Positions 8,929 to 18,900 of a DNA stretch of 64,000 nucleotides are shown here, in pieces; positions within the stretch are counted from its first letter, which is position 1; the number at the start of each line of letters is the position of its first letter. The stretch comes from Oceanobacter antarcticus (GTDB lineage: Bacteria > Pseudomonadota > Gammaproteobacteria > Pseudomonadales > Oceanobacteraceae). Location: the NCBI RefSeq assembly GCF_044962685.1, contig NZ_JBBKTX010000008.1:62001-126000 (forward strand), in the 5' to 3' direction. Below the pieces are notes generated by a model that saw only the letters and a list, made by a program, of their open reading frames with translations, was not told the DNA's origin and ran no database searches. The translations under genes were made by a program, and so were the position numbers.

Positions 8929-9340
8929 GAGTGGATTCTCCTGTGGGGCAATGGTTCGGCGTATCAGCCGTCATATCAAGGCAGACACAATGTGCTGGAC
9001 ATCCGAACGGCAAACACCGATCCGCAATGACGCCAAGCAACGATCGAGTAATCGAATAATAGTAAGGGGAATCCGCGTTATTGATTAGGCAGGGCAGCTG
9101 GGTTGCATTAATGCATTCAGCTCATGAAACAAACAGATTTTTTATCTCAGTAAGTCGTAGAGATGCTGCGCTGACTATATCCGCTCAGACTTCATCGGCC
9201 ATAATTCATGAATTACTCACACAAGCTCAAGCGGTTTACCCCAGTATATTGATAGATATAAATCTCTTAGCATGGCCGTTCACCCAACTTTTTCAGCTAA
9301 CGCTTCCATATAGCCATACACTCTTTTGGATCAAACCGCG
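8929..9340. other. Intergenic region between divergent genes
   Basis: About 410 bases between the cupin remnant (leftward) and the MFS gene (rightward). It is more AT-rich than its surroundings from about 9110 onward and should hold the divergent promoters. I see no convincing gene, RNA or long repeat here. Confidence 0.4.
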
Positions 9341-10837
9341 ATGAAGATGCAGGCATCAAAGACAAGCTTGTCGAACTCCAACAACACCCACACTACAAAC
9401 AACACAAACAACACAAACACCAAGAACACCACCAACCCCAATCAGGTACTTGCACTGGTACTGGCCTGTTATGTGATGATTATTCTGGACATCTCCATTG
9501 TGATTACCGGCCTGCCGGAAATTCAGGCCGAGCTGGAGTTTTCCAATGCCATGCTGTCCTGGGTTCAGAATGCCTACACCCTGACCTTCGGCAGTCTGTT
9601 ATTACTGGGCGCACGCAGTGGTGATCTGCTGGGTCGTCAGCGTATGTTAATGATCGGGCTGGCCTTGTTTGCCCTTTCATCAGTGCTGATTGCCATGGCT
9701 CAATCTCCGCTGGTCTTGTTGGGGGGACGCGCCCTGCAAGGTTTTGGTGCAGCCATTCTTGCGCCCTCCACACTGGCCTTGCTGTCATCCTACTTTCCAG
9801 AAGGCCCCAAGCGCATCAAAGCGCTGGCCTGGTATGCCGCTACCGCCGGTATCGGAGCCAGTTTGGGGTTGGTACTTGGAGGGTTGTTTGCCGGATTGTT
9901 AAGCTGGCGCGTTGGTTTTTGGGTGAATGCCCCCGTAGGCCTGTTATTGATGCTAGCGACCTGGAAAATATTGCGCGACCAGAGTGCCCAGCCTCCCGCT
10001 GGTAAAAAATCGCTGGCCGATTACGATATCACCGGAGCCATCACTTCAACGCTGGGAATGAGCGCTCTGGTGTTCGGCACCGTACATTCCACCCAGGCAG
10101 GCTGGACAGATGCGACAACTCTGGCAAGTCTCGCCACAGCCGTGCTTTTTCTGGGCTGGTTTCTGCGTATCGAATCTCGCCACCCCACCCCGCTACTCCC
10201 CATGCGTTTGTTCAAAAGCCGTGAACGAGTCAGTGCTTATCTGGCCCGTATGATGTTTTTAGGCGCCATGGTTGGTTTCCTGTTTTTCGCCACTCAATTA
10301 TTGCAACGGATTCTTGGCTTTTCTCCGGTTGAGGCTGGTATTGCCTTTCTGCCGTTCACCGTACTGACTTTTGTTGCCTCCACTCAAGTACCGCGCCTGA
10401 CGCGTAAACTCGGCAACCACAACGTGGCATTGTTGGCGCTGGTTATCCTGGGTATTGGTATGGCCTGGCTGGCGATGAGTGATGGCAGGAGCGACTACTG
10501 GCTGGCCATTGGTTTACCCATGTTGCTGATCGGTTTGGGTAACGGTGCGGTACTTGGGCCACTGACAATCGCCGGCGTAGCTGGTATCAGGGAAGAAGAT
10601 TCCGGCGCAGCCTCCGGTATGGTTAATGTTGCCCACCAGCTTGGTGGCACCCTGGGTCTGAGCATTCTGGTAGTCATTGTTGCTGCAACCGAAGCGGGTA
10701 GCAGCTCAGCGCTGACCGATGAAGCGCAACTCGCTCATCAGCTGACCGTCGGCTTCGAAGGTTGCCTGGTGTTTGTGATTCTGGCCGGTGTGATCATGAC
10801 AACCCTTAACCGCAAACCCGTAGCGCAAACGGTTTGA
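9341..10837 (+). CDS. MFS drug-efflux transporter, DHA2 (14-TM, EmrB/QacA) family
   Basis: About 498 residues in the inner membrane, with roughly 14 hydrophobic segments. The family motif A loop is 'LLLGARSGDLLGRQRML', and motif C is represented by 'ATAGIGASLGLVLGG'. The first TM carries 'MIILDISIVITGLPEI', typical of DHA2 pumps that exchange protons for drugs. ATG 9341 (or 9347) is preferred to an upstream TTG. Residues 10-35 are an unusual Asn/Thr-rich tail coded by AAC/ACA/ACC repeats. Substrate unknown. Confidence 0.92.
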   Translation: MKMQASKTSLSNSNNTHTTNNTNNTNTKNTTNPNQVLALVLACYVMIILDISIVITGLPEIQAELEFSNAMLSWVQNAYTLTFGSLLLLGARSGDLLGRQRMLMIGLALFALSSVLIAMAQSPLVLLGGRALQGFGAAILAPSTLALLSSYFPEGPKRIKALAWYAATAGIGASLGLVLGGLFAGLLSWRVGFWVNAPVGLLLMLATWKILRDQSAQPPAGKKSLADYDITGAITSTLGMSALVFGTVHSTQAGWTDATTLASLATAVLFLGWFLRIESRHPTPLLPMRLFKSRERVSAYLARMMFLGAMVGFLFFATQLLQRILGFSPVEAGIAFLPFTVLTFVASTQVPRLTRKLGNHNVALLALVILGIGMAWLAMSDGRSDYWLAIGLPMLLIGLGNGAVLGPLTIAGVAGIREEDSGAASGMVNVAHQLGGTLGLSILVVIVAATEAGSSSALTDEAQLAHQLTVGFEGCLVFVILAGVIMTTLNRKPVAQTV

Positions 10838-10860
10838 GCCGCCCATCTTTATTACTCATC

Positions 10861-10894
10861 AAAAAAAACCGGGGAGAGACCGCCAAGCCGGTTT
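10861..10894. terminator. Possible terminator after the MFS gene
   Basis: Inverted repeat AAACCGG (10866-10872) / CCGGTTT (10888-10894) with an A-run before it (10861-10868) and only a short T-run after. It could end MFS transcription, or act on leftward transcripts, where the A-run becomes a T-run. Weak stem. Confidence 0.35.
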
Positions 10895-11066
10895 ACATTA
10901 AACTGCCGGTTCATGCACATGCCACAGCAGCATGGCTGTCTGACACAAAATAAGACTCCAGACGGAATATACCGTCCTATTGCCGCGCCCCCCGTACGGT
11001 TGTTTTCCCACTTTCTGATGTTGCATAGTGATGCCCGACAGCCACCACCTCAGGAGCACTCCCGCC

Positions 11067-12128
11067 ATGCCCAGCCTGTTCGATTCCATCCAGATGGGTG
11101 ATCTGGAATTAGCCAACCGCATCGTTATGTCTCCCTTGACCCGCTGTCGGGCACCCGGCCGTATTCCCAATACCCTGATGGTTGAGTACTACCGCCAGCG
11201 GGCCAGCGCCGGACTGATCATCAGCGAAGCCACCGCCATCATGCCAATGGGAGTTGGCTACCCGGATACACCAGGCATCTGGTCGGATGAGCAAGTCAAA
11301 GGCTGGCAACTCATCACCGAGGCAGTGCATCAAGCAGGCGGCAAAATAGTTTGCCAGCTGTGGCATGTCGGCCGGGTCTCGCACCCGCACTACCTGGACG
11401 GAGCAACACCGGTATCCTCCAGCGCTGTTGCCCTGCGCAGCCATGTCCGGCTACTGCGCCCCCAGGTCGAGTACCCGGTACCACGCGCACTGGCAGCCGA
11501 TGAAATACCCGCCATTATTGAGGCTTATCGGCAAGCGGCTGAAAACGCCAAAGCCGCCGGTTTTGATGGCGTCGAATTACACGGAGCCAATGGCTACCTG
11601 CCCGACCAGTTCCTGCAAACCAGCACCAACCAGCGTACCGATGCCTACGGTGGCCCGATTGAAAACCGCGCCCGCTTTATGCTCGAAGCCACCGATGCCC
11701 TGATTGCTGTGTGGGGAGCCAGCCGCGTCGGCGTCCACCTGTCGCCCGCTTGCGACACCCAGGATATGGGCGATGACGACCCGGCAGCCACTTTTGGTTA
11801 TCTGGTTGATGCCCTCAACCAGCGGGATATTGCTTTTATTTTCAGCCGCGAAGACCTCAACCAGACCGATGCTCTGACTCCCCAACTACGCAAACGCTTC
11901 AACGGCACCTGGATTGGCAATATGAACCTCAGCCCGGATAGCGCCAGCCAATTACTGGCCGACAACACGGTTGATGCTGTCGCCTTTGGCCGTGACTACA
12001 TTGCTACCCCGGATCTGGTGGAGCGGTTACGCAACGGCAGCGCCTTGAACGAAGGGGACCACAACACCTATTACAGCCCCGGCAGTGCCGGTTATACCGA
12101 TTACCCGACACTGGATACCGCGGACTGA
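11067..12128 (+). CDS. Old yellow enzyme-family alkene reductase (NemA-like, FMN)
   Basis: About 353 residues. A cytoplasmic flavoenzyme that uses NAD(P)H to reduce activated C=C bonds or nitro compounds. OYE landmarks: 'NRIVMSPLTRCRA', 'QLWHVGRVSHP', 'FDGVELHGANGYLPDQFLQ' with the His-Gly-Ala-Asn substrate motif, 'NQRTDAYGG', and 'AFGRDYIATPDLVERL' at the FMN phosphate site. The start at 11067 ('MPSLFDSIQMG') follows a CAGGAG site 10 bases upstream. An earlier in-frame ATG at 11028 would add 13 residues outside the family consensus. Confidence 0.93.
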   Translation: MPSLFDSIQMGDLELANRIVMSPLTRCRAPGRIPNTLMVEYYRQRASAGLIISEATAIMPMGVGYPDTPGIWSDEQVKGWQLITEAVHQAGGKIVCQLWHVGRVSHPHYLDGATPVSSSAVALRSHVRLLRPQVEYPVPRALAADEIPAIIEAYRQAAENAKAAGFDGVELHGANGYLPDQFLQTSTNQRTDAYGGPIENRARFMLEATDALIAVWGASRVGVHLSPACDTQDMGDDDPAATFGYLVDALNQRDIAFIFSREDLNQTDALTPQLRKRFNGTWIGNMNLSPDSASQLLADNTVDAVAFGRDYIATPDLVERLRNGSALNEGDHNTYYSPGSAGYTDYPTLDTAD

Positions 12129-12131
12129 CGA

Positions 12132-12771
12132 TTAACCGGCCCGATGCACGGTCGATAATAACGACGCAGCCCCCACAAACATCACCGCAAAGCTGCGATT
12201 TAACAAACGCTGCTGACGCGGTGATTGCAAGTAACGTAATACTTTCGCAGCCAGGCCGGTGTAAATCACCATCACCACCAGATCTACCGCCACCATGGTG
12301 ATCAGCATAACGCCATACTGAAGTGGTAAAGCCACCTCTGTATTCAGGAACTGCGGCAACACCGCCAGTATAAATACGATGGCTTTGGGGTTACTCATAT
12401 TCACCAAAAAACCTTTCAGAACCAGTCTGGCTGGTGATTCACGCCGGGTGTCCCGAGCGTGCTCCACCTCGTCATCCAGATTTGCCGGAGTGGCGTGCCA
12501 TTGCAGCCAGCCCAGATAGACCAGATAGCCCACCCCAAACCACTTGATGACCTCAAAGGCCCAGGCAGACGTCGCCAGCACCGCACCAACGCCAGCCACT
12601 ACCACCCCGATTTGTACAACCAGCGCCAGCTGTAACCCAATCACATTCCAGTAACCGTGACGAAACCCATACTGCAAGCCGCTCGACATCGACGCCACCG
12701 CTCCGGCGCCAGGAGAAAAACTGATCACCCAACAGGCAGTTAAAAAACGTTAGCCAAATATCCAGTGCCAT
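12132..12771 (-). pseudogene. LysE/RhtB-family amino-acid exporter, frameshifted near the start
   Basis: The main open frame (from about 12728) begins inside the family's conserved N-terminus ('VISFSPGAGAVASMSSGLQY'). The missing first residues 'MALDIWLTF' are found just upstream in another frame starting at ATG 12771. Removing one base from the T6 run (A-run 12742-12747 on the given strand) restores a continuous 212-residue protein reading 'TFLTACWVISFSPGAG', exactly the expected family sequence. So the gene carries a +1 homopolymer frameshift, either a real lesion or a sequencing error. The rest shows about six TM segments typical of LysE exporters. Confidence 0.85.
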
Positions 12772-12975
12772 AACAACCTCTAACCTCTCAAACAGAATAA
12801 CAAGCAAAATAGCCAGCCCAGACACAGAGTCTCTGCCCAGGTGACAAGACAACCCACGGGGTGCAGGATGATGACGCCAACGATCGTCGAGTGGTAGCAT
12901 ATCCCGTCCCGGAACAACACGCGCCAGCGCCCGCAACCCCCCGCTGACACGGCTTATTGCACAGGGTAACCATCA

Positions 12976-13521
12976 TTGGAATGTCTTTTACAGGCAATAC
13001 GACAGCACGAAGCAGAACTCAGGGCTTTTTTACAGCAACGAGTCACCGACAAAACGATCGCAGATGACCTGCTGCAAGAAGTACTGCTGCGTACACTGCA
13101 ACAAGGTGCCAGGTTCTGCGCCGTACAACAGCCCCGTGCCTGGATGTTTCGTGTTGCCCGCAACGTCATTATTGATAATCATCGCCGACAACATCCACTG
13201 AGCGAGTTGCCGGAAGATATAGATATACCACAGCCGGACTCGACCCCGGAGCTGGATGATATCGATCTGCTCTCGGAATGTCTGAGCCGTAATCTTGCCC
13301 GTCTGAATACCACAGACAGAGAGATACTGGAATATTGCGACCTCAATAACCAGACGGTGAAATCCTACTCCACCAGCGCAGGGATCAGCCTGTCGGCAGC
13401 CAAGGCCCGCCTGTTACGCGCACGCCAGCGGCTGCGTCACTCGCTGGTTGAACACTGTCATGTCCAGTTTGATGAACAGGGCAAGGTCTACAGCCATCGT
13501 CGGCCGTCGTCCTCCAACTGA
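12976..13521 (+). CDS. sigZ: ECF-type RNA polymerase sigma factor, SigZ-like
   Basis: 181 residues. Sigma-2 region: 'TIADDLLQEVLLRTLQQ' and 'PRAWMFRVARNVIIDNHRR'. Sigma-4 region: 'LNTTDREILEYCDLNNQTV' and 'GISLSAAKARLLRARQRL' with a helix-turn-helix. An in-frame TAA at 12967-12969 and the absence of any early in-frame ATG mean translation must start at TTG 12976. No anti-sigma gene is visible. The permease and thioredoxin genes downstream in the same direction are the likely regulon. SigZ assignment is by overall resemblance. Confidence 0.82.
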   Translation: MECLLQAIRQHEAELRAFLQQRVTDKTIADDLLQEVLLRTLQQGARFCAVQQPRAWMFRVARNVIIDNHRRQHPLSELPEDIDIPQPDSTPELDDIDLLSECLSRNLARLNTTDREILEYCDLNNQTVKSYSTSAGISLSAAKARLLRARQRLRHSLVEHCHVQFDEQGKVYSHRRPSSSN

Positions 13522-13662
13522 CGGCATCCGGCTTGAGCCAGAAGCCACAATCCGACTGCGGCATGATCCATAAGATATCAACCATAAACAGTTATAAAAA
13601 AACCTGCATCCTTTTGCTGGCCCATGCGTCTTCAGTAACAGACACACGTAAGAGAGCGCACG

Positions 13663-14658
13663 ATGTTCCAGATATTCACCGATTTCGCCAGCTGGTTGAT
13701 CTACGACCTGCTGGGCTTCCTGCCCGAGACCAAACTCGGGGATGCGTTACATTTCTTTGTCGAAGACGTCAGCAAGATCTTTGCACTCTTGCTGGTGCTT
13801 ATTTACATCATCGCCCTGTTACGCGCCTCGCTGAATGTCGAGCAAGTGCGTGATTATCTGGCGGGCAAAAATCGCGGCATTGGCTATCTGTTGGGTTCCG
13901 GCTTTGGAGCGATTACTCCGTTCTGCTCCTGTTCCAGTATTCCCGTGTTTCTCGGCTTTACCTCCGCCGGTATTCCGGTCGGGATTACCATGTCGTTTCT
14001 GATTACCTCCCCGCTGATCAACGAAGTCGCGGTTCTGTTACTGCTCAGCCTGCTGGGCTGGAAATTCACCGTCCTTTACGTCGTGGTCGGCATGATTGTG
14101 GGTATGCTCGGCGGGCTGTTTCTCGACAGTATCCGCGCCGAACGCTGGCTGCAGTCCTTTGCTGCCAAAGCGCTGGCAAATGGCCGCGCCCAGCAAACCG
14201 GCAACGACAACTCAGCTGAAGTTCAAGCCATGTCATTCCATGACCGCCACCTGTTCGCCAAAACCGAGACCCTGGAGATTTTTGCCCGAGTCTGGAAATG
14301 GGTGATTATCGGTGTCGGTCTGGGCGCTGCGCTGCACGGTTTTGTCCCCGATGGCTGGATCGAACAGCACCTCGGCGCTGGCCAATGGTGGACAGTGCCT
14401 GCCGCCGTGCTGGTTGGCATTCCATTATATTCCAACGCCACCGGCGTCATTCCGGTGATGGAAAGCCTGATCACCAACGGCTTGCCGATTGGCACAACCC
14501 TGGCGTTTTGCATGAGCACCGTGGCTGCCAGTTTCCCCGAATTTGTATTACTCAAACAGGTCATGCAGTGGCGCTTGCTGGCGATTCTGTTCGCTATGTT
14601 GCTGGTGTCTTTTACTGTCATTGGCTGGATTTTTAACAGTGTGTTATTTCTTTTATAA
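13663..14658 (+). CDS. Permease of the YraQ/ArsP (DUF318) family
   Basis: 331 residues with about eight hydrophobic segments. The hallmark is the Cys-containing motif 'FCSCSSIPVFLGFTSAGIP' followed by 'MSFLITSPLINEVAV', repeated in the second half as 'PLYSNATGVIPVMESL'. Relatives include ArsP, which exports organoarsenicals, and uncharacterised permeases found next to small thioredoxins. Only 12 bases separate it from the mini-thioredoxin gene, so a redox-linked metal(loid) or thiol substrate is a reasonable guess but is not shown. Confidence 0.87.
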   Translation: MFQIFTDFASWLIYDLLGFLPETKLGDALHFFVEDVSKIFALLLVLIYIIALLRASLNVEQVRDYLAGKNRGIGYLLGSGFGAITPFCSCSSIPVFLGFTSAGIPVGITMSFLITSPLINEVAVLLLLSLLGWKFTVLYVVVGMIVGMLGGLFLDSIRAERWLQSFAAKALANGRAQQTGNDNSAEVQAMSFHDRHLFAKTETLEIFARVWKWVIIGVGLGAALHGFVPDGWIEQHLGAGQWWTVPAAVLVGIPLYSNATGVIPVMESLITNGLPIGTTLAFCMSTVAASFPEFVLLKQVMQWRLLAILFAMLLVSFTVIGWIFNSVLFLL

Positions 14659-14670
14659 AAGAGGTTGTCG

Positions 14671-14907
14671 ATGAAAACCATCAAAGTACTGGGCACCGGC
14701 TGTGCCAAATGCAAAAACACCGTACAAGTGCTGGCAGACAGCGCCCAGGCGCTGGGAATAGAGGTCAAGATTGAGAAAATTGAAGACCTGCCACAGATTA
14801 TGGCTTATGGCGTTATGTCGACCCCTGCGGTCGTTATCGACGAAACAGTCGTACACAAAGGTGGCGTACCCACTCAAGACCAGGCCACCCAGTGGCTGCA
14901 GGGCTAA
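14671..14907 (+). CDS. Mini-thioredoxin (redox-active disulfide protein 2 family)
   Basis: 78 residues with the CxxC motif 'GTGCAKCKNT' (Cys11, Cys14) and the cis-Pro segment 'YGVMSTPAVVID', both typical of the small MTH895-type thioredoxins. The start is ATG 14671, with AGAGG upstream; a TTG 6 bases earlier is less likely. It is co-transcribed with the YraQ-like permease. Probably donates electrons to, or senses the redox state of, that permease or its substrate. Confidence 0.88.
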   Translation: MKTIKVLGTGCAKCKNTVQVLADSAQALGIEVKIEKIEDLPQIMAYGVMSTPAVVIDETVVHKGGVPTQDQATQWLQG

Positions 14908-14930
14908 CCGCCATCAAGGCCTGCCACGCA

Positions 14931-15011
14931 TCACAGCCTATCTGATGGGTTCACCAACCCCAGATTAACGGCCTTGAGCGTGGCTTCGGCACGGTGACTG
15001 ACCTGCAGTCG
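14931..15011 (-). pseudogene. C-terminal scrap of a NarL/LuxR-type response regulator
   Basis: The minus strand from about 15011 to a TGA at 14931 reads 'RLQVSHRAEATLKAVNLGLV' then 'NPSDRL'. This matches the last helix of NarL/FixJ-type regulators (consensus 'KL.VS.RAEA..KA...GL'). Nothing of the rest of the gene is visible upstream, where only about 70 bases separate it from the YgjP stop. I read it as a decayed gene end. Confidence 0.5.
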
Positions 15012-15078
15012 TTTGCATCGTTTGCTGCGGCTCCCTGGCTGTTTGGCATCTCATCGACGAAGACGTGTTACGTTGCCT

Positions 15079-15831
15079 TTAATTCAGAAGCAAACGATGT
15101 GCCATGCCATCCAGCTTTTCTTTCACTGACTGCCAACCAGGCATAATCTGGTTCATCAAACGGTAAAACCGTTCACTATGATTGTGTTCCGCCAGATGAC
15201 ACAGCTCATGCAGCAGCACATAGTCGATGCATTCGCGTGAGGCTTTCACCAGATAAGGGTTGAGGGTCAGACAGCCCTTGGGTGAACAACTGCCCCAGCG
15301 GGTTTGCATCACCCGAGTTCTGAACTGTGGCCGCTCAGATACCCAAAGCGTGTGCTCCAGCATGGCATCCAGTCTGCGAGCGAAAACATCGCGGGCCTTG
15401 TCCTTGTACCACTCCGCCAGCAGAGTCTTGACATTGCCGGAGTGGCGCTGTCGAACGGACACCTCCAGACTGCCGCGCAGCAGCTTTACCTGCGGAGTGT
15501 GATCCTCCGATTCAATCACTTTCAGCATGTACTGTTTGCCCAAGTACAAGTGGCTTTCTCCACTGATGTACTGGCGTGGAATCAGGTGCTCATATTGCTG
15601 GCGGAAGTCACGCAACTGCTGGTGAATCCAGCGCGCCCGTTTTTTAACGGCCACCAGCACAGCATGATCATCGATATCTGAGGGAGCCGCCGCCACTACT
15701 CGACCATCAGGGTACACCTTGATCTGCACCCGACTGGTGACTTTGGGCCGGTCTTCCCGGCAAACCAGGATGCGTTCATCGCCATAGACAAAGCTCAATG
15801 TGCGCCCCTGCGGATAGATCATCACACTCAT
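15079..15831 (-). CDS. YgjP-type (DUF45) M48-like metallopeptidase
   Basis: 250 residues. The zinc motif is HELCH at residues 208-212 within 'YVLLHELCHLAEHNHSERF', and 'QTRWGSCSPKGCLTLNPYL' is the second conserved block of the YgjP family. This family is very often placed directly after hsdR in type I restriction operons, as here (83-base gap, same strand). A role in turning over HsdR or controlling restriction is often suggested but not proven. Last gene of the defence operon. Confidence 0.88.
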   Translation of the reverse strand: MSVMIYPQGRTLSFVYGDERILVCREDRPKVTSRVQIKVYPDGRVVAAAPSDIDDHAVLVAVKKRARWIHQQLRDFRQQYEHLIPRQYISGESHLYLGKQYMLKVIESEDHTPQVKLLRGSLEVSVRQRHSGNVKTLLAEWYKDKARDVFARRLDAMLEHTLWVSERPQFRTRVMQTRWGSCSPKGCLTLNPYLVKASRECIDYVLLHELCHLAEHNHSERFYRLMNQIMPGWQSVKEKLDGMAHRLLLN

Positions 15832-15914
15832 GTTTGCAGCACTTCATATCGACACATGGCTTCTGGCCATCGCATCGAAACCCAACGCATGAAACCATCG
15901 TCTCTCCACATCAC

Positions 15915-18900
15915 TCAGGACTCAGCCTGGCTCAAACCGACACGGGTAATTTGTACGACCTTCTCCACCAGCTTCTTGGCCTGATCCATACCGGCACCCA
16001 CCCCTTTGGCTTCCCTGAACAATAACGGCAGCAGTTTCTTGCGAATATCCGCCTCGATGTTCTGTGGATTAATGGAGTTTTCAGCAACGGATTGAGTAAC
16101 CGCTTCATCCATTTCAAAGGCCAGCTTCACCCACTTATCCTGAACCTGCTGATCCATCACGATGAATACTTCCGGCAGCACCTGCTTGAACAAACCAAAG
16201 TAGGCCTGAGCGTGACGATGACCCGCAAAAAGATCAGGAATATCGTCCAGCTGGCGCTGCGCCACTTGCTCGGTAAACTCCTGAAATAGCAGGTACTGTT
16301 TCATCGGATGATCAAACAGCTGTTCGGCTTCTTCAAGCACCTTGCGCAGCAGCGTTGAAAACGTCTCCTGCGCATAAGGGTCATCTTGCAATTCCTGCTC
16401 GATCATCCGGGTGACGCGGGTTTTAATGATGTCGGTTTCGTTGCGAGTCTTTTGTTCCGTCCAGTCTTCTTGTTTCTGCTGTCCCATCTTGCCAACCTCG
16501 TAAACACCATCGGGTTCACGCACTTCCACGCCAACCACATGCTTATCCAGCAGCTTCTTCACCTGATCCGCATAATCATCGTAGTCCACCTGCTCCCCGT
16601 TATCCTGTTTCACCAGCTGGCGCAGGCTGGATAGCTGTTTGACGGTTTCCTTGTAGTGACGGCGATCATCGTCACTGAAGCTCTTGTCCTCAAAGAAAGT
16701 GGCCGACTGCAATGCAACCTTCAAGCAGCTGGCAAAGGCGGTCAGGGCTTCATAGAAGTCCTCCCGTACCTTCAGATGCACATCCACCAGCTCTCCATCT
16801 CTGTCTTCAATCTTGGGGACCAGCACCTGGCGCAACTGCTCAATATCATTTTTGTTCTTAACGCCATCAAAGATCGCCCATAGCTGCTTGTACAGATGTG
16901 GCAGGCGCTTGTACTCGGTGCTCATCTGCTCGTACAGGCCCTTGATATCGTCGATGTCATATCCGCCCTGCGTGCGGGAAGCCAAGTCCTGATACTTCTG
17001 GATGGTAGTATCCAGCTCAGCCAGAATGCCGCGATAGTCGATCAGCAAACCAAACTGCTTTTTAGCGTGCAGGCGGTTCACACGAGCAATCGCCTGAATC
17101 AGGTTGTGTTCTTTCAGTGGCTTGTCGATGTACAGCACCGCGTTTTTCGGTTCATCAAAGCCGGTCAGCAGCTTGTCGACCACGATCAGCAGTTTCAGCG
17201 GATCTTTATCGTCACCGAAGCGCTTGATCATACATTGGGTGTAGTCCTGCTCATCTTCCGAACCAACATTGTCTTGCCACCACTGTGTTACTGCTGGCAT
17301 GGCAGACTCATCCACCGAGGTGTTGCCTTCGCGGGTATCCGGTGGGCTCATGATCACCGCCGATTCAAAGCGGCTGTCTGCAGGCAGCAAGCCCTGAGCT
17401 TCATCCAGGTATTTTTTGTACCGGATAGCCGAAGCCTTACTATCACACGCCAGCTGACCATTCAGCTCGGCATCCAGATTGTTGGCAAAATGCTGGGCTA
17501 TGTCGTTGGCAATCAGCTGAATACGATCAGAGGCCTGATACAACTCACCTTTTTTGGCGTACTTGCGTTTCAGGTCGGTTTTTTGTGCATCGGTCAGCGT
17601 CGTCGCTATACGCTCGAACCCGGCATCTATCGCCCGTTCGTTAATATCCATATCCGGGATACGTTCTTCGTACAGCAGCGGCGTAACGGTTTTATCTTCT
17701 ACTGCACGTTGCATGGTATAGGCATGTACGATCTTGCCGAATTTGTTTTCGGTCTTGTCGTCTTTCAGTAGCGGTGTGCCAGTAAAGGCAACAAACGCAG
17801 CGTTGGGCAGCGCCTGACGCATACGAATGCTGTTTTCACCCCCCTGACTGCGGTGACCTTCATCGATAAGCACGATAATGTCCGGGCTGGTATTCACGCA
17901 TTCGGGCAATTTGGTCGCGCTATTAAACTTCTGGATCAGCGAGAAAATAATTCGCTCGTTACCCGTACCGATTTGATCTGCCAAGCGGCGGCCAGAAGTC
18001 GCCATGGCAGCGGCTTTGTCTTTCTTGTCCGCCAGCTCACCACTGGATGAAAAAGTCGTACTGAGCTGGTTTTCCAGATCTACCCGGTCAGTGATCACCA
18101 CAATCCGGCATTGCCTCAGGTCGTTATGCAGAATCAGGGTCTTACTCAGGAAGACCATGGTCATCGATTTTCCCGATCCGGTGGTATGCCAAATCACACC
18201 ACCCCGACGCGCTCCAGATGACTTACGGGTATTGATACGCTCAATCAGCGCCTTGATACCAAACACCTGATGGTAGCGCGCTACCACCTTGCCAACTTTT
18301 TTATCAAACAAGGTGAAGTAGCGCACCATTTCGAACAGGCGCTGGGGGCTCAGCAGGCTGATCAGCAATTCGTCCTGGCCGGTAACCGCCAACTCGCCAG
18401 CGGCGATGAGGCCTTCATACCATTGGCGGTCATCGGCTTTTCGATGACCAAATAACTGATCCAGTTGTGGTGCAGTCAGTGTGCAGTTCTTGATGGCGAA
18501 CTTTTCAGGCTCAGAAATAGCCTCCTCACGCCAGGTCGACCAGAACTTGGCCGGTGTACCACAAGTGCCGTAGCGTCCCTCATTGCCGTTGATCGATAGC
18601 AATAGCTGGCTGTAGGCGAACAGCATTGGGATCTCATCATGGCGCTGATTACGCAAACATTGCGAAACTCCTTCCGCCATGGTTGGCCCTTTTTTTCCGT
18701 CTGGCCGCTTGGCCTCAATCACCACCAGCGGAATACCGTTCACAAAACAGACGATATCCGGGCGGCGCTTATCCTGATGAGATGAACCGGCACCACCGGA
18801 GCGACTCACGGAAAACTCTTCGGTAAAGGTAAAACTGTTATTGGTGATACTCTGCCAATCGATCAGAGGAATGGTGGGGCTGACCTTTTTACCCTCTACA

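Noticed and set aside
9355..9445. CRISPR-like or satellite array
   Set aside because: The repeats are short codon-level AAC/ACA units inside a coding region, without spacers.
16896..17771. Long open frame (291 codons) on the plus strand opposite hsdR
   Set aside because: It mirrors the hsdR reading frame, has no family motifs, and hsdR motifs on the other strand are unmistakable.
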